Source: Gemmatimonadota bacterium (lineage in GTDB: Bacteria; Gemmatimonadota; Gemmatimonadetes; Gemmatimonadales; Gemmatimonadaceae). From it: a stretch of DNA of 64,000 bases. The stretch lies in assembly GCA_021324635.1 (NCBI GenBank), contig JAJPIS010000050.1, positions 1 to 64,000 of the forward strand, in the 5' to 3' direction. The position numbers and the translations under genes are program-made. Shown here one piece after another: positions 1 to 8,113 of the stretch. Below the pieces are notes generated by a model that did no database searches, had not been told where the DNA came from, and saw only the letters and a program-made list of their open reading frames with translations. How positions within the stretch are numbered: the stretch's first letter is position 1; every line of letters starts with the position of its first letter.

Positions 1-983
1 CCAGTGCGCCCGCGCCCGCCTCCCCCGCCGCCGCCGCCGCTGACCCCTCCCCCGCCCCCCAAGCCGCCGAAGCCGCCGAACCCCCCGCCCCCCCCGCCCC
101 CGCCCCCTCCCCCGCCGCCGCTCCATCCGCCGCCTCCCCAACCGCCGCCGAAGGGGATGAAGATCGGCAGGCACCCGCCGCGCGCCCCGCCCCGCCGAGC
201 GAGGATGCTGAGCACGAAGTAGGCGATGATGAGGAGGAGGAAGAGCTTGCCTGGCGAGAGGCCGCCGCCGTTGCCGCCGGCGCTCGGCCCTGGAGGCGGC
301 GCCGACGCTCGGAGGGTCGTGTCGAGGGCGAAGTGGAACTCCTGCGCGAACCGCTGGGCCGTACGGTAGGCGACGAGCGTCAGGCCATCGCCGTAGTCCC
401 GCTGTCGGAAGTACGGGATCGCCTCACGGCAGATGTCGCCGGCGTCGGCGTCGGTGATGAACCCTTCGGTCCCCTGGCCGGTGGCGACGTAGCAGTGCCC
501 GCGACCGTCGGAGCTGGTCTCCTTGGGGACGAGCAGAATGACGGCGCCGGCGTTGCGGGTGGGGTCCCCGGGGGCGCCGATCTTCCCGACCTTCCACTGG
601 CGCCCGATCTCGAGGCTGATCTCGTTCGGCGACCGGTCGTCGATGTCGGGCAGGGTGACGACCGCGATCTCGCCCCGCGACTTGTCCCGCACGTCGGCGG
701 CGATCTGCTCGATGCGCGCGGCGGCGTCCGCGGGGATGACGTGCGCGAAGTCGTTGACCAGCCCGACCGGCGGCGGAATCCGGACGCCGGTGGCGGTGAC
801 CTTGGGCGCGCTCCCGGCCGTCCCCGACTGCGCGGCCTGGGTATTCGCGCTGTGCGCGGCGAGCGACCGAGGACTGGCCGCGAGGGTCAGGACGACGAGT
901 ACGCCCGTGACCGGGGGCCGACGCGTGCACCGTCGCGGCGCCGCGCGACCGTGAGGCGCTCGGCGCCCGGAAAGAAGTGTCAC
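1..983 (-). CDS. TPM-domain (YgcG-type) membrane-anchored protein, C-terminus cut by window edge
   Basis: Read on the minus strand from a GTG at 983; the frame stays open to base 1, so the C-terminus lies outside. An N-terminal hydrophobic segment (LVVLTLAASPRSLAAHSA) acts as signal or anchor. It is followed by the start of a TPM domain (PPPVGLVNDFAHVIP) with IAVVTLPDIDD and ILLVPK strands, then one TM segment (KLFLLLIIAYFVLSILARR) and a Gly-rich tail typical of the YgcG family. TPM domains are found in envelope proteins, often next to LemA; their role is unsettled (thylakoid acid phosphatase, PSII repair homologues). No LemA gene is visible here. A TACTAT hexamer ends six bases before the GTG and no Shine-Dalgarno is seen, so the message may be leaderless. 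The start is the main uncertainty. Confidence 0.8.
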   Translation of the reverse strand, partial: MTLLSGRRAPHGRAAPRRCTRRPPVTGVLVVLTLAASPRSLAAHSANTQAAQSGTAGSAPKVTATGVRIPPPVGLVNDFAHVIPADAAARIEQIAADVRDKSRGEIAVVTLPDIDDRSPNEISLEIGRQWKVGKIGAPGDPTRNAGAVILLVPKETSSDGRGHCYVATGQGTEGFITDADAGDICREAIPYFRQRDYGDGLTLVAYRTAQRFAQEFHFALDTTLRASAPPPGPSAGGNGGGLSPGKLFLLLIIAYFVLSILARRGGARGGCLPIFIPFGGGWGGGGWSGGGGGGGGGGGGGFGGFGGLGGGGGVSGGGGGGGGRGRT

Positions 984-1086
984 GCATCGATAGTAGCCCC
1001 GCGCTCGACGGCGTGGAAGGCGCGAGCGCGAAGGTGCGCACCCGCGGGTTCGAGTTCCACTCACTCGATCTCCGGATCCGCATCGA

Positions 1087-1269
1087 GTGAGTCGAGACGA
1101 GCGCATCTCGGCGATCCTCCCCGAGCTCGACGAGATGATCGGCGGCGAACTCGTGACGCTCGAACGAGCCCACGTGCTCATGTACCGGCCCGGCGCGCCC
1201 ACCCCCCGCCCACCCCCGCCCACCCCCGCCCAGCCCGCCCAGCCCGGCGACACGCCCGCACGACGCTGA
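1087..1269 (+). CDS. Possible small protein, helix plus Pro-rich tail
   Basis: GTG-started frame of 60 codons with strongly G/C third positions in its first 40 codons. It reads as a short amphipathic stretch (ISAILPELDEMIGGELVTLE) and then a Pro-rich tail made by short CGCCCACCC/CGCCCAGCC repeats. It ends just before the copA promoter. No Shine-Dalgarno or recognised family is seen. It could be a truncated relic or chance reading frame. Confidence 0.25.
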   Translation: MSRDERISAILPELDEMIGGELVTLERAHVLMYRPGAPTPRPPPPTPAQPAQPGDTPARR

Positions 1270-1276
1270 CACGTCC

Positions 1277-1305
1277 TTGACATACCCCGGGGGGGTACGC
1301 AATCT
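1277..1305 (+). promoter_or_regulatory. copA promoter with overlapping CsoR-type operator
   Basis: A consensus -35 TTGACA (1277-1282) is followed after 17 bp by a weak -10 (CAATCT, 1300-1305). Inside the spacer lies an inverted repeat TACCCC-GGG-GGGGTA (1283-1297), the C4/G4 palindrome typical of CsoR operators. A second half-site (GTACCCC) lies near 1310. Because the downstream operon encodes CsoR, copper-relieved repression of copA-csoR is the natural reading. Confidence 0.65.
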
Positions 1306-1320
1306 TCGGTGTACCCCGGC

Positions 1321-1390
1321 GGCGGCATGAATGCCGGGCCAGGCATCCGCGCGGGATGCGAATCGCGGGCGGCATGAATGCCGCCCCTAC
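1321..1390 (+). repeat. Palindromic intergenic repeat, copy A
   Basis: A 70-bp unit with a small palindrome GGCGGCATGAATGCC at each end around a central AGGCATCCGCGCGGGATG dyad, closing with CCGCCCCTAC. The same unit recurs in inverted orientation at 4402-4466 and in direct orientation at 4581-4642 and 4849-4909. It separates the copA promoter from the copA start, so it lies within the presumed 5' leader. Confidence 0.85.
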
Positions 1391-1420
1391 GACGACCCAA
1401 CAAACCCCGTTCCGAATTCC

Positions 1421-3928
1421 ATGAACACGTTGACACGCTCTCCGAGACGGCACGAGGCCAGCGGCGTGGACGCACCGCGCCCAACGACCCCGGCCGGTGT
1501 CGCGACCGCCGAGCTGGCGGTCACCGGGATGACGTGCGCGTCGTGCCAGGCGCATGTGCAGAACGCGCTCGCACGCCACCCCGGCGTGCACGACGCGAGC
1601 GTCAATCTCATGACGGGCAGCGCCCGGGTGGCCTACGATCCGGCCCGGACGTCCCCCGTCGCCCTCATCGATGTCGTGCGCGACACCGGCTACGACGCCA
1701 CGCTGCCGCACCCGGCGCGCTCGGTGGCCGACGCCCAGGCCGACGAGGACGAGGCGCGTGAGGCGGAGCTCCGCGATCTCCGACGCAAGGTGATCGGGAG
1801 CGGCGTGGCGGGCGTGGTCGCGATGGCGCTCTCGATGCCGCTCATGACGGCCCGCACGGCGCCCCACCCTGGCGCGATGGGGCCCACGAGCGATCCGCTC
1901 ATGCGCTGGGCGGCGCGCGTGATCGCCCCCTCGTACCAGCACGTCATGCCATGGGCGTACGCGATCCCGCCGGCCGTGCTCTCGGCCGGGCTCCTGCTGC
2001 TGACGGCAGCCGTCATGATCTGGGCGGGCCGCGACTTCTACACCGGGGCCTGGTCGGCGCTGCGTCACCGGACCGCGAACATGAACACGCTGGTCGCCGT
2101 CGGGACGGGGGCCGCCTTCCTCTACTCGGCCGCCGCGACGCTCGCGCCGGACTTCTTCGCCCGCCGCGGGCTCGCGCCCGATGGCTACTACGAGGCGGTC
2201 ATCATCATCACGGCCCTGGTCCTCGCCGGCACGATGCTCGAGGCACAGGCGAAGCGACGGACGGCGGCGGCACTGCGCCGACTGATCGCCCTCCAGCCCA
2301 GCACGGCCCGCGTGCTCCGCGACGGAGATGAAGTGGACGTGCCGGTCGAGATGGTCCGCGCCGGCGATGTCATCGTCGTCCGCCCGGGCGAGCGGCTGCC
2401 GGTGGATGGCGAGGTCGTCGCGGGCGCGAGCGCCGTCGACGAGTCGATGCTCACGGGGGAGTCGATGCCGGTCGAGAAGTGCCCGGGCGATCGGGTGATC
2501 GGCGGGACGCTCAACCGCACGGGCTCGTTCCGCTACCGCGCGACCACGCTGGGTGCCGAGAGCGCCCTCGCCCGCATCGTCCGCCTCATGCGCGAGGCAC
2601 AGAGCTCCCGGGCACCGATCCAGCGCCTGGCGGACCGCGTCAGCGCGGTTTTCGTGCCCGTCGTCCTCGCCATCGCGGTCGTCACGTTCGCGGCCTGGAC
2701 GATCGCCGGCGGCCCCGGCACGATGGTCCGCGCGGTCGCCGCCGCCGTCGCCGTACTGGACATCGCCTGCCCGTGTGCCATGGGGCTCGCCGTCCCGACG
2801 GCGGTCATGGTCGCCACCGGTGCGGGGGCGGAGCTCGGGGTGCTCATCAAAGGCGGCGAAGCGCTCCAGCGGGCCGGAGACCTCGACACGATCGTGCTCG
2901 ACAAGACCGGGACGGTGACCGAGGGGCGGCCGACGGTCACCGACGTGGTGCTCGCCGGGCCGGGCTGGTCGGAGCTCGAGCTGCTGCGTCTCGCCGCGGC
3001 CGTCGAGCGCTCATCCGAGCACCCGCTGGCCGACGCGATCGTCACGGCCGCACGGACGCGCGGGCGGGTCACGGGCGTGAGTGCCGGCCGAGACGCGAGC
3101 GCCAGCGGAGATCTCCCGCGGGCCGAGATGTTTCAGTCGGTGACGGGCCACGGCGCGCTCGGCGTGGTGGCCGGACGCGCGGTCGCGATCGGCAACGAGG
3201 CGTTGATGCGCGACTACGCGATCGATGTCGGTCCGCTCCGCGCCGACGCCGACCGCCTGGCCGGCGAGGGGCGGACGCCAGCGTTCGTCGCCGTCGACGG
3301 CGCACTGGCCGGCGTCATCGGCATCGCCGATGCGATCAAGCCCACGTCCCGTTCGGCGGTCGAGGCGTTCCGCCGGATGGGGCTCGACGTCGTCCTGTTG
3401 ACCGGCGACACGCCGAGGACGGCGGACGCGATCGCACGCGAGGCGGGCATCGCGCATGTCGTCGCGGGCGTGCACCCCGAGGGCAAGGTCGCCGAGATCG
3501 CGCGGTTGCAGGGTGCGGGGCACGTGGTCGCCATGGTCGGCGACGGGGTCAACGACTCGCCGGCGCTGGCGCGCGCCGATGTCGGGATCGCGATGGGCAG
3601 CGGCGCCGAGGTTGCCATCGAGGCGGGCGACATCACGCTCATGCGGAACGATCTGCACGGGGTCGTCGCGGCGGTCGCGCTCAGCCGGCGGACGATGCGC
3701 ACGATGAAGCAGAACCTGTTCTGGGCGTTCATCTACAATGTCATCGGCATCCCGATCGCGGCCGGCGTGCTCTATCCGGCGTTCGGCCTGCTGCTCAGCC
3801 CCGTGCTCGCGAGCGCCGCGATGGCCCTGAGCTCCGTCAGCGTCGTCGGCAACAGCCTGCGGCTCCGCCGCTTTCGACCGCCGCGCGCCGGCGCCGCCGT
3901 TCCGATCGCGCTGGTTCCGGCACCGTGA
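1421..3928 (+). CDS. copA: Copper-exporting P1B-type ATPase CopA
   Basis: 835 residues from ATG 1421. An earlier in-frame ATG at 1331 lies inside the palindromic repeat and is rejected. One N-terminal heavy-metal-associated domain carries MTCASC (Cys39, Cys42). Further landmarks in order: the actuator TGES loop ([11 protein letters not shown]), the membrane CPC copper motif (about 450-452), the phosphorylation site DKTGT (Asp494), SEHPLADAI of the nucleotide domain, and the hinge GDGVND (about 707-712). This set defines Cu(I)-exporting ATPases that pump copper across the inner membrane using ATP. The stop overlaps the csoR start (GTGA), so the two genes are co-translated. Expression is probably derepressed by copper through the operator at 1283-1297. 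Confidence 0.95.
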   Translation: MNTLTRSPRRHEASGVDAPRPTTPAGVATAELAVTGMTCASCQAHVQNALARHPGVHDASVNLMTGSARVAYDPARTSPVALIDVVRDTGYDATLPHPARSVADAQADEDEAREAELRDLRRKVIGSGVAGVVAMALSMPLMTARTAPHPGAMGPTSDPLMRWAARVIAPSYQHVMPWAYAIPPAVLSAGLLLLTAAVMIWAGRDFYTGAWSALRHRTANMNTLVAVGTGAAFLYSAAATLAPDFFARRGLAPDGYYEAVIIITALVLAGTMLEAQAKRRTAAALRRLIALQPSTARVLRDGDEVDVPVEMVRAGDVIVVRPGERLPVDGEVVAGASAVDESMLTGESMPVEKCPGDRVIGGTLNRTGSFRYRATTLGAESALARIVRLMREAQSSRAPIQRLADRVSAVFVPVVLAIAVVTFAAWTIAGGPGTMVRAVAAAVAVLDIACPCAMGLAVPTAVMVATGAGAELGVLIKGGEALQRAGDLDTIVLDKTGTVTEGRPTVTDVVLAGPGWSELELLRLAAAVERSSEHPLADAIVTAARTRGRVTGVSAGRDASASGDLPRAEMFQSVTGHGALGVVAGRAVAIGNEALMRDYAIDVGPLRADADRLAGEGRTPAFVAVDGALAGVIGIADAIKPTSRSAVEAFRRMGLDVVLLTGDTPRTADAIAREAGIAHVVAGVHPEGKVAEIARLQGAGHVVAMVGDGVNDSPALARADVGIAMGSGAEVAIEAGDITLMRNDLHGVVAAVALSRRTMRTMKQNLFWAFIYNVIGIPIAAGVLYPAFGLLLSPVLASAAMALSSVSVVGNSLRLRRFRPPRAGAAVPIALVPAP

Positions 3929-4323
3929 CTCGGACGAGCACGCGGCCCACGGCCCGCCCGCCCGCGCCCTCCGCGCCGTCGCCCGTCGCCAGCTGCGGGT
4001 GCGGCGTCGCCCGCGACCCGGCCGCGCCGGACGGGCGGAAGGCGGTCGCGGTCGATGCCGATCTCAAGGCGCGGAACCTCAAGCGTCTGCGCCGGGTCGA
4101 GGGGCAGATCCGCGGGATCCAGAAGATGATCGAGGACGACCGGTACTGTGCCGACATCATGATGCAGGTGTCGGCCGTCCACGAGGCGCTCCGTTCCGTC
4201 GGTCGAGAGCTGATGCGGAACCACCTCCGCCACTGCGCGACGCACGCGATCAGGGAAGGGCCGGAGCAGGCGGACGCGATGTACGATGAGCTGCTCGATC
4301 TCATGTACACGCACAGCCGGTGA
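3925..4323 (+). CDS. csoR: CsoR-family copper-sensing repressor
   Basis: 132 residues from GTG 3925, overlapping the copA stop. After a Pro/Ala-rich N-terminal 40 residues with a CGC motif comes the all-helical DUF156 core ([20 protein letters not shown]). The copper ligands of CsoR proteins are present as Cys75 (DRYCADIM), His100 and Cys104 (NHLRHC). The DNA-binding Arg/Lys of helix 1 are also present. Cu(I) binding releases DNA. Linkage to copA and a matching operator support autoregulation of the operon. Formaldehyde (FrmR) or nickel (RcnR) sensing is less likely given the full C-H-C set. Confidence 0.92.
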   Translation: MTRTSTRPTARPPAPSAPSPVASCGCGVARDPAAPDGRKAVAVDADLKARNLKRLRRVEGQIRGIQKMIEDDRYCADIMMQVSAVHEALRSVGRELMRNHLRHCATHAIREGPEQADAMYDELLDLMYTHSR

Positions 4324-4401
4324 TCCGTACGCGGCACGATGTCGGTCACGGGACGGTGTGACATCCCGGTCGGCATCCCGCGCGAAATGCCGGTGCACGT
4401 C

Positions 4402-4466
4402 GTAGGGGCGGCATTCATGCCGCCCGCGACCCGCATTCGCGCGGATGCCTGGCCCGGCATTCATGC
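4402..4466 (-). repeat. Palindromic intergenic repeat, copy B (inverted)
   Basis: Starts GTAGGGGCGGCATTCATGCC and is close to the reverse complement of copy A over 65 bp, including the internal GCGGATGCCTGGCCCGGCAT. Copies A and B therefore bracket copA-csoR as inverted repeats. Confidence 0.85.
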
Positions 4467-4515
4467 CCCCCGCGACCCGCATCCCGCACCGATGCCGGCC
4501 GCCCGGGAATGCCGC
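4457..4515 (-). repeat. Palindromic intergenic repeat, copy C (partial)
   Basis: Shares its first GGCATTCATGCC with the end of copy B, then continues CCCCGCGACCCGCATCCCGC and decays. It looks like a degenerate tandem neighbour of copy B. Confidence 0.6.
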
Positions 4516-4580
4516 CCGGGTGTGGCATTCCGCGCCCGCGCCGGGCCCCGGGTATGCCGAACGGCAACGGCGAACGGCGG

Positions 4581-4642
4581 GAATGCCGGGCCACACATCC
4601 GTGCGGGATGGGATTCGCGGGCGGCATGAATGCCGCCCCTAC
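4581..4642 (+). repeat. Palindromic intergenic repeat, copy D
   Basis: Runs GAATGCCGGGCCACACATCC through GCGGGCGGCATGAATGCC to CGCCCCTAC. Same orientation as copy A. Confidence 0.8.
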
Positions 4643-4690
4643 GGAACACCACGTTGCGATGCGCCCACGCCGGCACCGTCATCCCACCCG

Positions 4691-4740
4691 CCGTCACCCG
4701 CCGTCCCCCGCCGTCCCCCGCCGTCCCCCGCCGTCCCCCG
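4691..4740. repeat. Five-copy 10-bp tandem repeat
   Basis: Unit CCGTCCCCCG, the first copy with one substitution (CCGTCACCCG). A length-variable simple repeat in non-coding DNA. Confidence 0.9.
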
Positions 4741-4761
4741 GCGCCCGTCGTTGCCGTTTCC

Positions 4762-4800
4762 GGTGCAGGGGTAATTCGCGTCGCGAATTGCCCCTGCACC
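4762..4800. repeat. 39-bp near-perfect palindrome of a second type
   Basis: Arms GGTGCAGGGG-T-AATTCGCG and CGCGAATT-G-CCCCTGCACC around a single central T, with one T/G mismatch. There is no T-run and the centre is one base, so it resembles an extragenic palindromic element more than a terminator. Confidence 0.8.
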
Positions 4801-4848
4801 ATCCAACAACCCCTGTTCCTTTGGTGGCCGCGGGACGCGGACCGCGTG

Positions 4849-4909
4849 AAATGCCGGCCAGGCATCGGTGTGGGATGCGGGTCGCGGGCGGCATGAATGC
4901 CGCCCCTAC
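4849..4909 (+). repeat. Palindromic intergenic repeat, copy E
   Basis: Runs from GAAATGCCGGCCAGGCATC to GCATGAATGCCGCCCCTAC. It ends exactly at the base before the stop codon of the next minus-strand gene. Confidence 0.85.
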
Positions 4910-5881
4910 CTACCGGCTGAAATTGAACGAGAACTCGAACGTGCCGGCGCCGGTGGTGGAGGGCGGGAGGCGCCATGCCCGCGCCTTCTCGAGGATGCAG
5001 CTTTCGACTTCGGCCGAGCCCGCGCCGGACCATGTCCGGCGGGCGACGTTCGCGTTGGTGACCGCGCCGCCGGCGGCGACGGTGAGCGCGACGGTCACAC
5101 TGCCGGCAAGATCGGGATTGACCTTGAGTCCGTACTCGTCATAGCAGAAGCGGAGCTGCGATTGGTGCTCGCGGACCGCGGTCCCCAGCGCTCCCACGTC
5201 ACGCGACGGTCCGCCGAGGCCGGGCGCGTCGACCGCGCGCGGGGCCGAGACGGTGACGCCCTGGTGCCCGATCCCCCCGCCCCCCGAGACGCCGCCGATC
5301 GCGCTCACCGCGCCCCCGCCGCCCATGTCGCCACGGCCCGGCGTGCGCTCCCCCTGCCCGCCCTGGCCATAGGCGAGCACGGTCTTCCCGGCCGCGGCGC
5401 CGGACCCAGGACCGGCGGCGGCCACGGCCACCCCCCGGAGCACGTTCGACACATCACCGACCGGCCCGGCTGCCGGCGCCGCGCCGCCAAAGGCTGCCCC
5501 GATGGCCGCCGCGCGCGCCGCCGCCCGCGCCGCCTCGCGCTCCGGTGCGGCCGCGGGCTTCGGTGCCGACGGAGCCGCCGGTCCGCCGGGTGCGCGGTGT
5601 CGCTCCACGGGCGCCGCGGGCGCGGGGAGGGGCGGCGGAGACTCGAATGTGACGGTGACCGGTCGCTCCTCGGGTGAGAGAAGGTGCGTCACGTCGGTGC
5701 GCGGACCGAAGAGCACGAGCAGTAGCCAGACGAGACCGAGGGCGCCGGAGGCGGCCCACGACCCGAGAAGGGCGCGCCCCTCCTCGTCCGCCAGCTCGTA
5801 GCGGAGGTTGCGGGTGAAGGTCGCCTCGTCGACGCGCCACCCGCCGCCCGAGCGCGACTCCGCGCGCCGCTCAGACGCCAT
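4910..5881 (-). CDS. TonB-like protein with AgmX/PglI C-terminal domain
   Basis: 323 residues. A short cytoplasmic N-terminus is followed by one TM helix near residues 38-60 (GALGLVWLLLVLFGP). Then comes a long Pro/Ala/Gly-rich periplasmic linker, and from about residue 220 a domain with RAVDAPGLGGPSRDVGAL, QLRFCYDEYGLKVNPDLAG, SVTVALTVAAGGAVTNANV and VESCILEKARAWRLPP. This is the conserved AgmX/PglI-type C-terminal domain of adventurous gliding proteins, related to TonB transducers. Two Cys (FCYDEY, ESCILEK) may form a disulphide. It is the last gene of the nine-gene run and its start overlaps the ExbD-2 stop, so it is the probable partner transmitting force from the TolQ/TolR-like complex to the outer envelope. 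Confidence 0.85.
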   Translation of the reverse strand: MASERRAESRSGGGWRVDEATFTRNLRYELADEEGRALLGSWAASGALGLVWLLLVLFGPRTDVTHLLSPEERPVTVTFESPPPLPAPAAPVERHRAPGGPAAPSAPKPAAAPEREAARAAARAAAIGAAFGGAAPAAGPVGDVSNVLRGVAVAAAGPGSGAAAGKTVLAYGQGGQGERTPGRGDMGGGGAVSAIGGVSGGGGIGHQGVTVSAPRAVDAPGLGGPSRDVGALGTAVREHQSQLRFCYDEYGLKVNPDLAGSVTVALTVAAGGAVTNANVARRTWSGAGSAEVESCILEKARAWRLPPSTTGAGTFEFSFNFSR

Positions 5882-6410
5882 CGGTCACCCGGCGGACCTG
5901 GAGCGAGATGTTCTTGAACCCGGCGAGCCGCGCGGTCTGCATGATGCGCGACAGGAGATCGTACCGCATGCTCCGGTCGCCCTGGATGGCGAGCGGCGCC
6001 TCGACGGGCCCGATCCCGGGCTCGGCGCTCGCCGTCCGAATGGAGTCGGCCTTGAGCCGTAGCGCCGAATAGAGCGCCGGGATGAGCAGCGGCTGCCGCG
6101 GGTCGCTCGACTCGGCCTGCGCGGCGTCGAGCGTGCTCATGACGGGATTCCCGGCGAGCGTCACCTGACGGCCGACCCCGAGGGTCAGTTGCTGCAACGC
6201 GTTGCTCCCGACCCGCGCCTCGGGCAGCGTGACGCCGGGCGTCACCGGCGCCAGCTCGCCGACGGTGGCGGTCGTCAGCGCGAAGAACACGATCGACACA
6301 AGGGTGTCGACGAGCGGCACGAGATTGAGCTCGGCGAACTTGAACTTCGCGAATTGCTGGTGCCGGCGTCCCTCCCGCACGGCACGGGCCCGTCCGACGC
6401 GGCGCCCCAC
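5871..6410 (-). CDS. ExbD/TolR-family protein 2
   Basis: 179 residues from GTG 6410, three bases after the stop of ExbD-1. It has the usual architecture: a basic N-terminus, one TM helix carrying the conserved Asp (NLVPLVDTLVSIVFFALTT), and a periplasmic domain ending with LLSRIMQTARLAGFKNISLQV. The TM Asp is the proton-relay residue in ExbD/TolR/MotB-type stators. It differs from its neighbour in the periplasmic part, so the two are likely non-redundant subunits of one motor with the upstream ExbB/TolQ protein. The pairing of one TolQ with two TolR proteins is the arrangement of Myxococcus AglR-AglQ-AglS. Confidence 0.88.
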   Translation of the reverse strand: MGRRVGRARAVREGRRHQQFAKFKFAELNLVPLVDTLVSIVFFALTTATVGELAPVTPGVTLPEARVGSNALQQLTLGVGRQVTLAGNPVMSTLDAAQAESSDPRQPLLIPALYSALRLKADSIRTASAEPGIGPVEAPLAIQGDRSMRYDLLSRIMQTARLAGFKNISLQVRRVTDGV

Positions 6411-6413
6411 CGG

Positions 6414-6962
6414 CTACGCGCCCCCCGCGGCGGTCAGCGCGCCCGGCACTCCGACACGGGCCCGGGTCCCGAGTGCCACGTTCGGGAACTGCGCCATCTT
6501 GAGCCGCTCGAGCACGTGCACGATGTCGTCGTAGCTCACGTCGTCGGCCGGAAGGACCAGCACGTCGTTGTTCTGGGGATACTGCCGGTGGATGTCGCGC
6601 ATGAGCGCCTGGAGGGTGTCGAGCTGCGCTACCCCGAGCCCCACGATCTCCCGCCGGTACCCGCCACCACCCGAGTGCTCGACGAGCATCCGGTCCGCCT
6701 GCACCCGCACCGCGAGGAGCAGGGCAAGCTGGTGCTCGGGCTGTGCCGCCGCCACCTGCTGCGCGGTGACGACGACGGGCGGCAGGGCGAGGTCGAACGA
6801 GGTCAGCTCGGCGAGCAATCCCTGGTACGACACGAGACTGAAGAACACGATCGACGTCAACACGTCGATGAGCGGCACGAGATTGATGCCGCCGTGCCCG
6901 AGCGACGAGGCGGCGCGCTCGGCGCGGCGGACTCTGGCGCGGTGGAAGCGCGAGCCGGGCAT
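6414..6962 (-). CDS. ExbD/TolR-family protein 1
   Basis: 182 residues. Basic N-terminus, then a TM helix with the conserved Asp (GGINLVPLIDVLTSIVFFSL) and a periplasmic domain with the ExbD-like end NDVLVLPADDVSYDDIVHVL. It lies 51 bp downstream of the ExbB/TolQ gene and just upstream of ExbD-2. Expected role: proton-driven inner-membrane stator subunit that moves envelope partners such as the AgmX-type protein. Its C-terminal PNVALGTRARVGVPGAL is not matched in ExbD-2. Confidence 0.88.
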   Translation of the reverse strand: MPGSRFHRARVRRAERAASSLGHGGINLVPLIDVLTSIVFFSLVSYQGLLAELTSFDLALPPVVVTAQQVAAAQPEHQLALLLAVRVQADRMLVEHSGGGGYRREIVGLGVAQLDTLQALMRDIHRQYPQNNDVLVLPADDVSYDDIVHVLERLKMAQFPNVALGTRARVGVPGALTAAGGA

Positions 6963-7013
6963 GGGCCGTTACGACGAGCGACGGGGGCGGACGGGGACTG
7001 GCCGCGCGGCGGA

Positions 7014-7652
7014 TCAGCGCCCGATCTGGACGTCCGGCCGCTCGATCAACGTGTTGATGAGCCGCGCGGAGAACTCGTCCACCTGCTCGATGATCGACTC
7101 GGCCTGCGACGCCAGGTACGAGTGGGTGACGGTGAGCAGAATGGCGGTGGCGAGGCCGAAGCCGGTGGCGTTCAGGGCGATCGCGATCCCCGACGCCAGT
7201 CGCTCGGATCGGGTCGCCGCCGAGGCGGCCGCGACCGACGCGAACGCGCCCTTGAGGCCGTAGATCGTTCCGAGCAGTCCGATCAGGGTCGCGACGTTGG
7301 CCAGCATCGGCAGGTACTGGAGACGCCGGGTGAGGCGGGGGATGACCGACAGCGAGGCGGCGTCGGCGACGCTCTGGAGGTCGGCCTCCTCGCGGCTCTT
7401 GCTCCGGAGGATCAGCAGCCCGATGTCGGGCAGCGGCGCATGCGACTGCGCACAGAGGCGCATCGCGTCGTCGGTCTTCTGCGCCCGCACGAGCTGCATC
7501 ACCCGCTCGACAAAGGCCGTGGCGTTGATCCGCGACCGCACGATGACGACGTAGAATCGCTCGAGGAAGATCGCCAGGCCGGTCAGGGCGACGACCAGGA
7601 TGAAGTACATGACCGGTCCGCCGGTCCGGAACCACTCGAGCGCGGGTCGCAT
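7014..7652 (-). CDS. MotA/TolQ/ExbB-family proton channel protein
   Basis: 212 residues from ATG 7652, chosen because it forms an ATGA overlap with the upstream gene's stop and begins right before the first TM helix (GGPVMYFILVVALTGLAIFLE). A long cytoplasmic loop precedes the signature MotA/TolQ region with LPMLANVATLIGLLGTIYGL and a third TM, IAIALNATGFGLATAILLTV. With the two ExbD proteins it should form a pentamer-dimer type proton-driven motor in the inner membrane. Only one such protein is present for two ExbD proteins. Confidence 0.92.
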   Translation of the reverse strand: MRPALEWFRTGGPVMYFILVVALTGLAIFLERFYVVIVRSRINATAFVERVMQLVRAQKTDDAMRLCAQSHAPLPDIGLLILRSKSREEADLQSVADAASLSVIPRLTRRLQYLPMLANVATLIGLLGTIYGLKGAFASVAAASAATRSERLASGIAIALNATGFGLATAILLTVTHSYLASQAESIIEQVDEFSARLINTLIERPDVQIGR

Positions 7653-8113
7653 CACTTCTCCCTCGGAGCTTTCGGTGAAGGGCCCGCCGAGCCGGCGGCC
7701 GGGACGTGGCCGGCGGACAGCGTGCCGGGACTGGACGCGGAGACGGGTGTCGTGCCGGGCGACATCACGCGGGTCGAGAGGTCCGCTCGCGGAGGACGAT
7801 GCCCGCTGTCGGCCGGCAACGGCATCAGGGTCGCGGTCGCACCCGCCTCCGGCGAGAGGTCCGGCGCGAGCTCGAGCGGCGCGAGCAGCGCGGCCCAGAA
7901 ATGCCGGTCGAAGAACGCCGGGGTCAGCACGTCGCGGGAGAATACCGGAACCTGCCGCGGCCGAACGGTCACGACCTGCGGCGTCGGGACCTGCCCACGG
8001 ATCTCGATCGGCTGCGATCGCCGCGCCTGGGCCTGGCCAGCCCGCGGCAGCAGGAGCGCGATGCACCCGACGATCACCGCCCACGTGGCGCGCCGCACGG
8101 GCTCACGGGTCAT
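7652..8113 (-). CDS. Small secreted Pro-rich protein of the envelope-machine operon
   Basis: 153 residues from ATG 8113, which overlaps the stop of the giant TPR gene by 11 bp; longer frames upstream run into that gene. Signal peptide VIVGCIALLLPRAGQAQA, then a segment RGQVPTPQVVTVRPRQVPVF and FFDRHFWAALLAP, then a low-complexity Pro/Ser/Ala tail. No known family is recognised. Coupling on both sides argues that it is a structural or assembly part of the same periplasmic machine. Confidence 0.7.
   Translation of the reverse strand: MTREPVRRATWAVIVGCIALLLPRAGQAQARRSQPIEIRGQVPTPQVVTVRPRQVPVFSRDVLTPAFFDRHFWAALLAPLELAPDLSPEAGATATLMPLPADSGHRPPRADLSTRVMSPGTTPVSASSPGTLSAGHVPAAGSAGPSPKAPREK

Larger units (their letters stand above)
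4324..4909. other. Gene-free, repeat-rich spacer
   Basis: This 586-bp convergent spacer between csoR and the AgmX-type gene shows no credible coding sequence. It holds three clear and one partial copy of the 60-70 bp palindromic repeat, a five-unit 10-bp tandem repeat and a separate 39-bp near-perfect palindrome, each listed below. Frames across it are open only because the repeats lack stops. Confidence 0.8.

Noticed and set aside
4-222. Plus-strand Pro-rich frame
   Set aside because: Reverse reading of the Gly-rich tail of the TPM-domain protein.
1331-1420. Earlier in-frame start for CopA
   Set aside because: These 30 codons lie inside the palindromic repeat, which also occurs away from copA, and are not family sequence.
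4581-4909. CRISPR array in the repeat-rich spacer
   Set aside because: Repeats are 60-70 bp, palindromic, in both orientations and irregularly spaced, with no cas genes.
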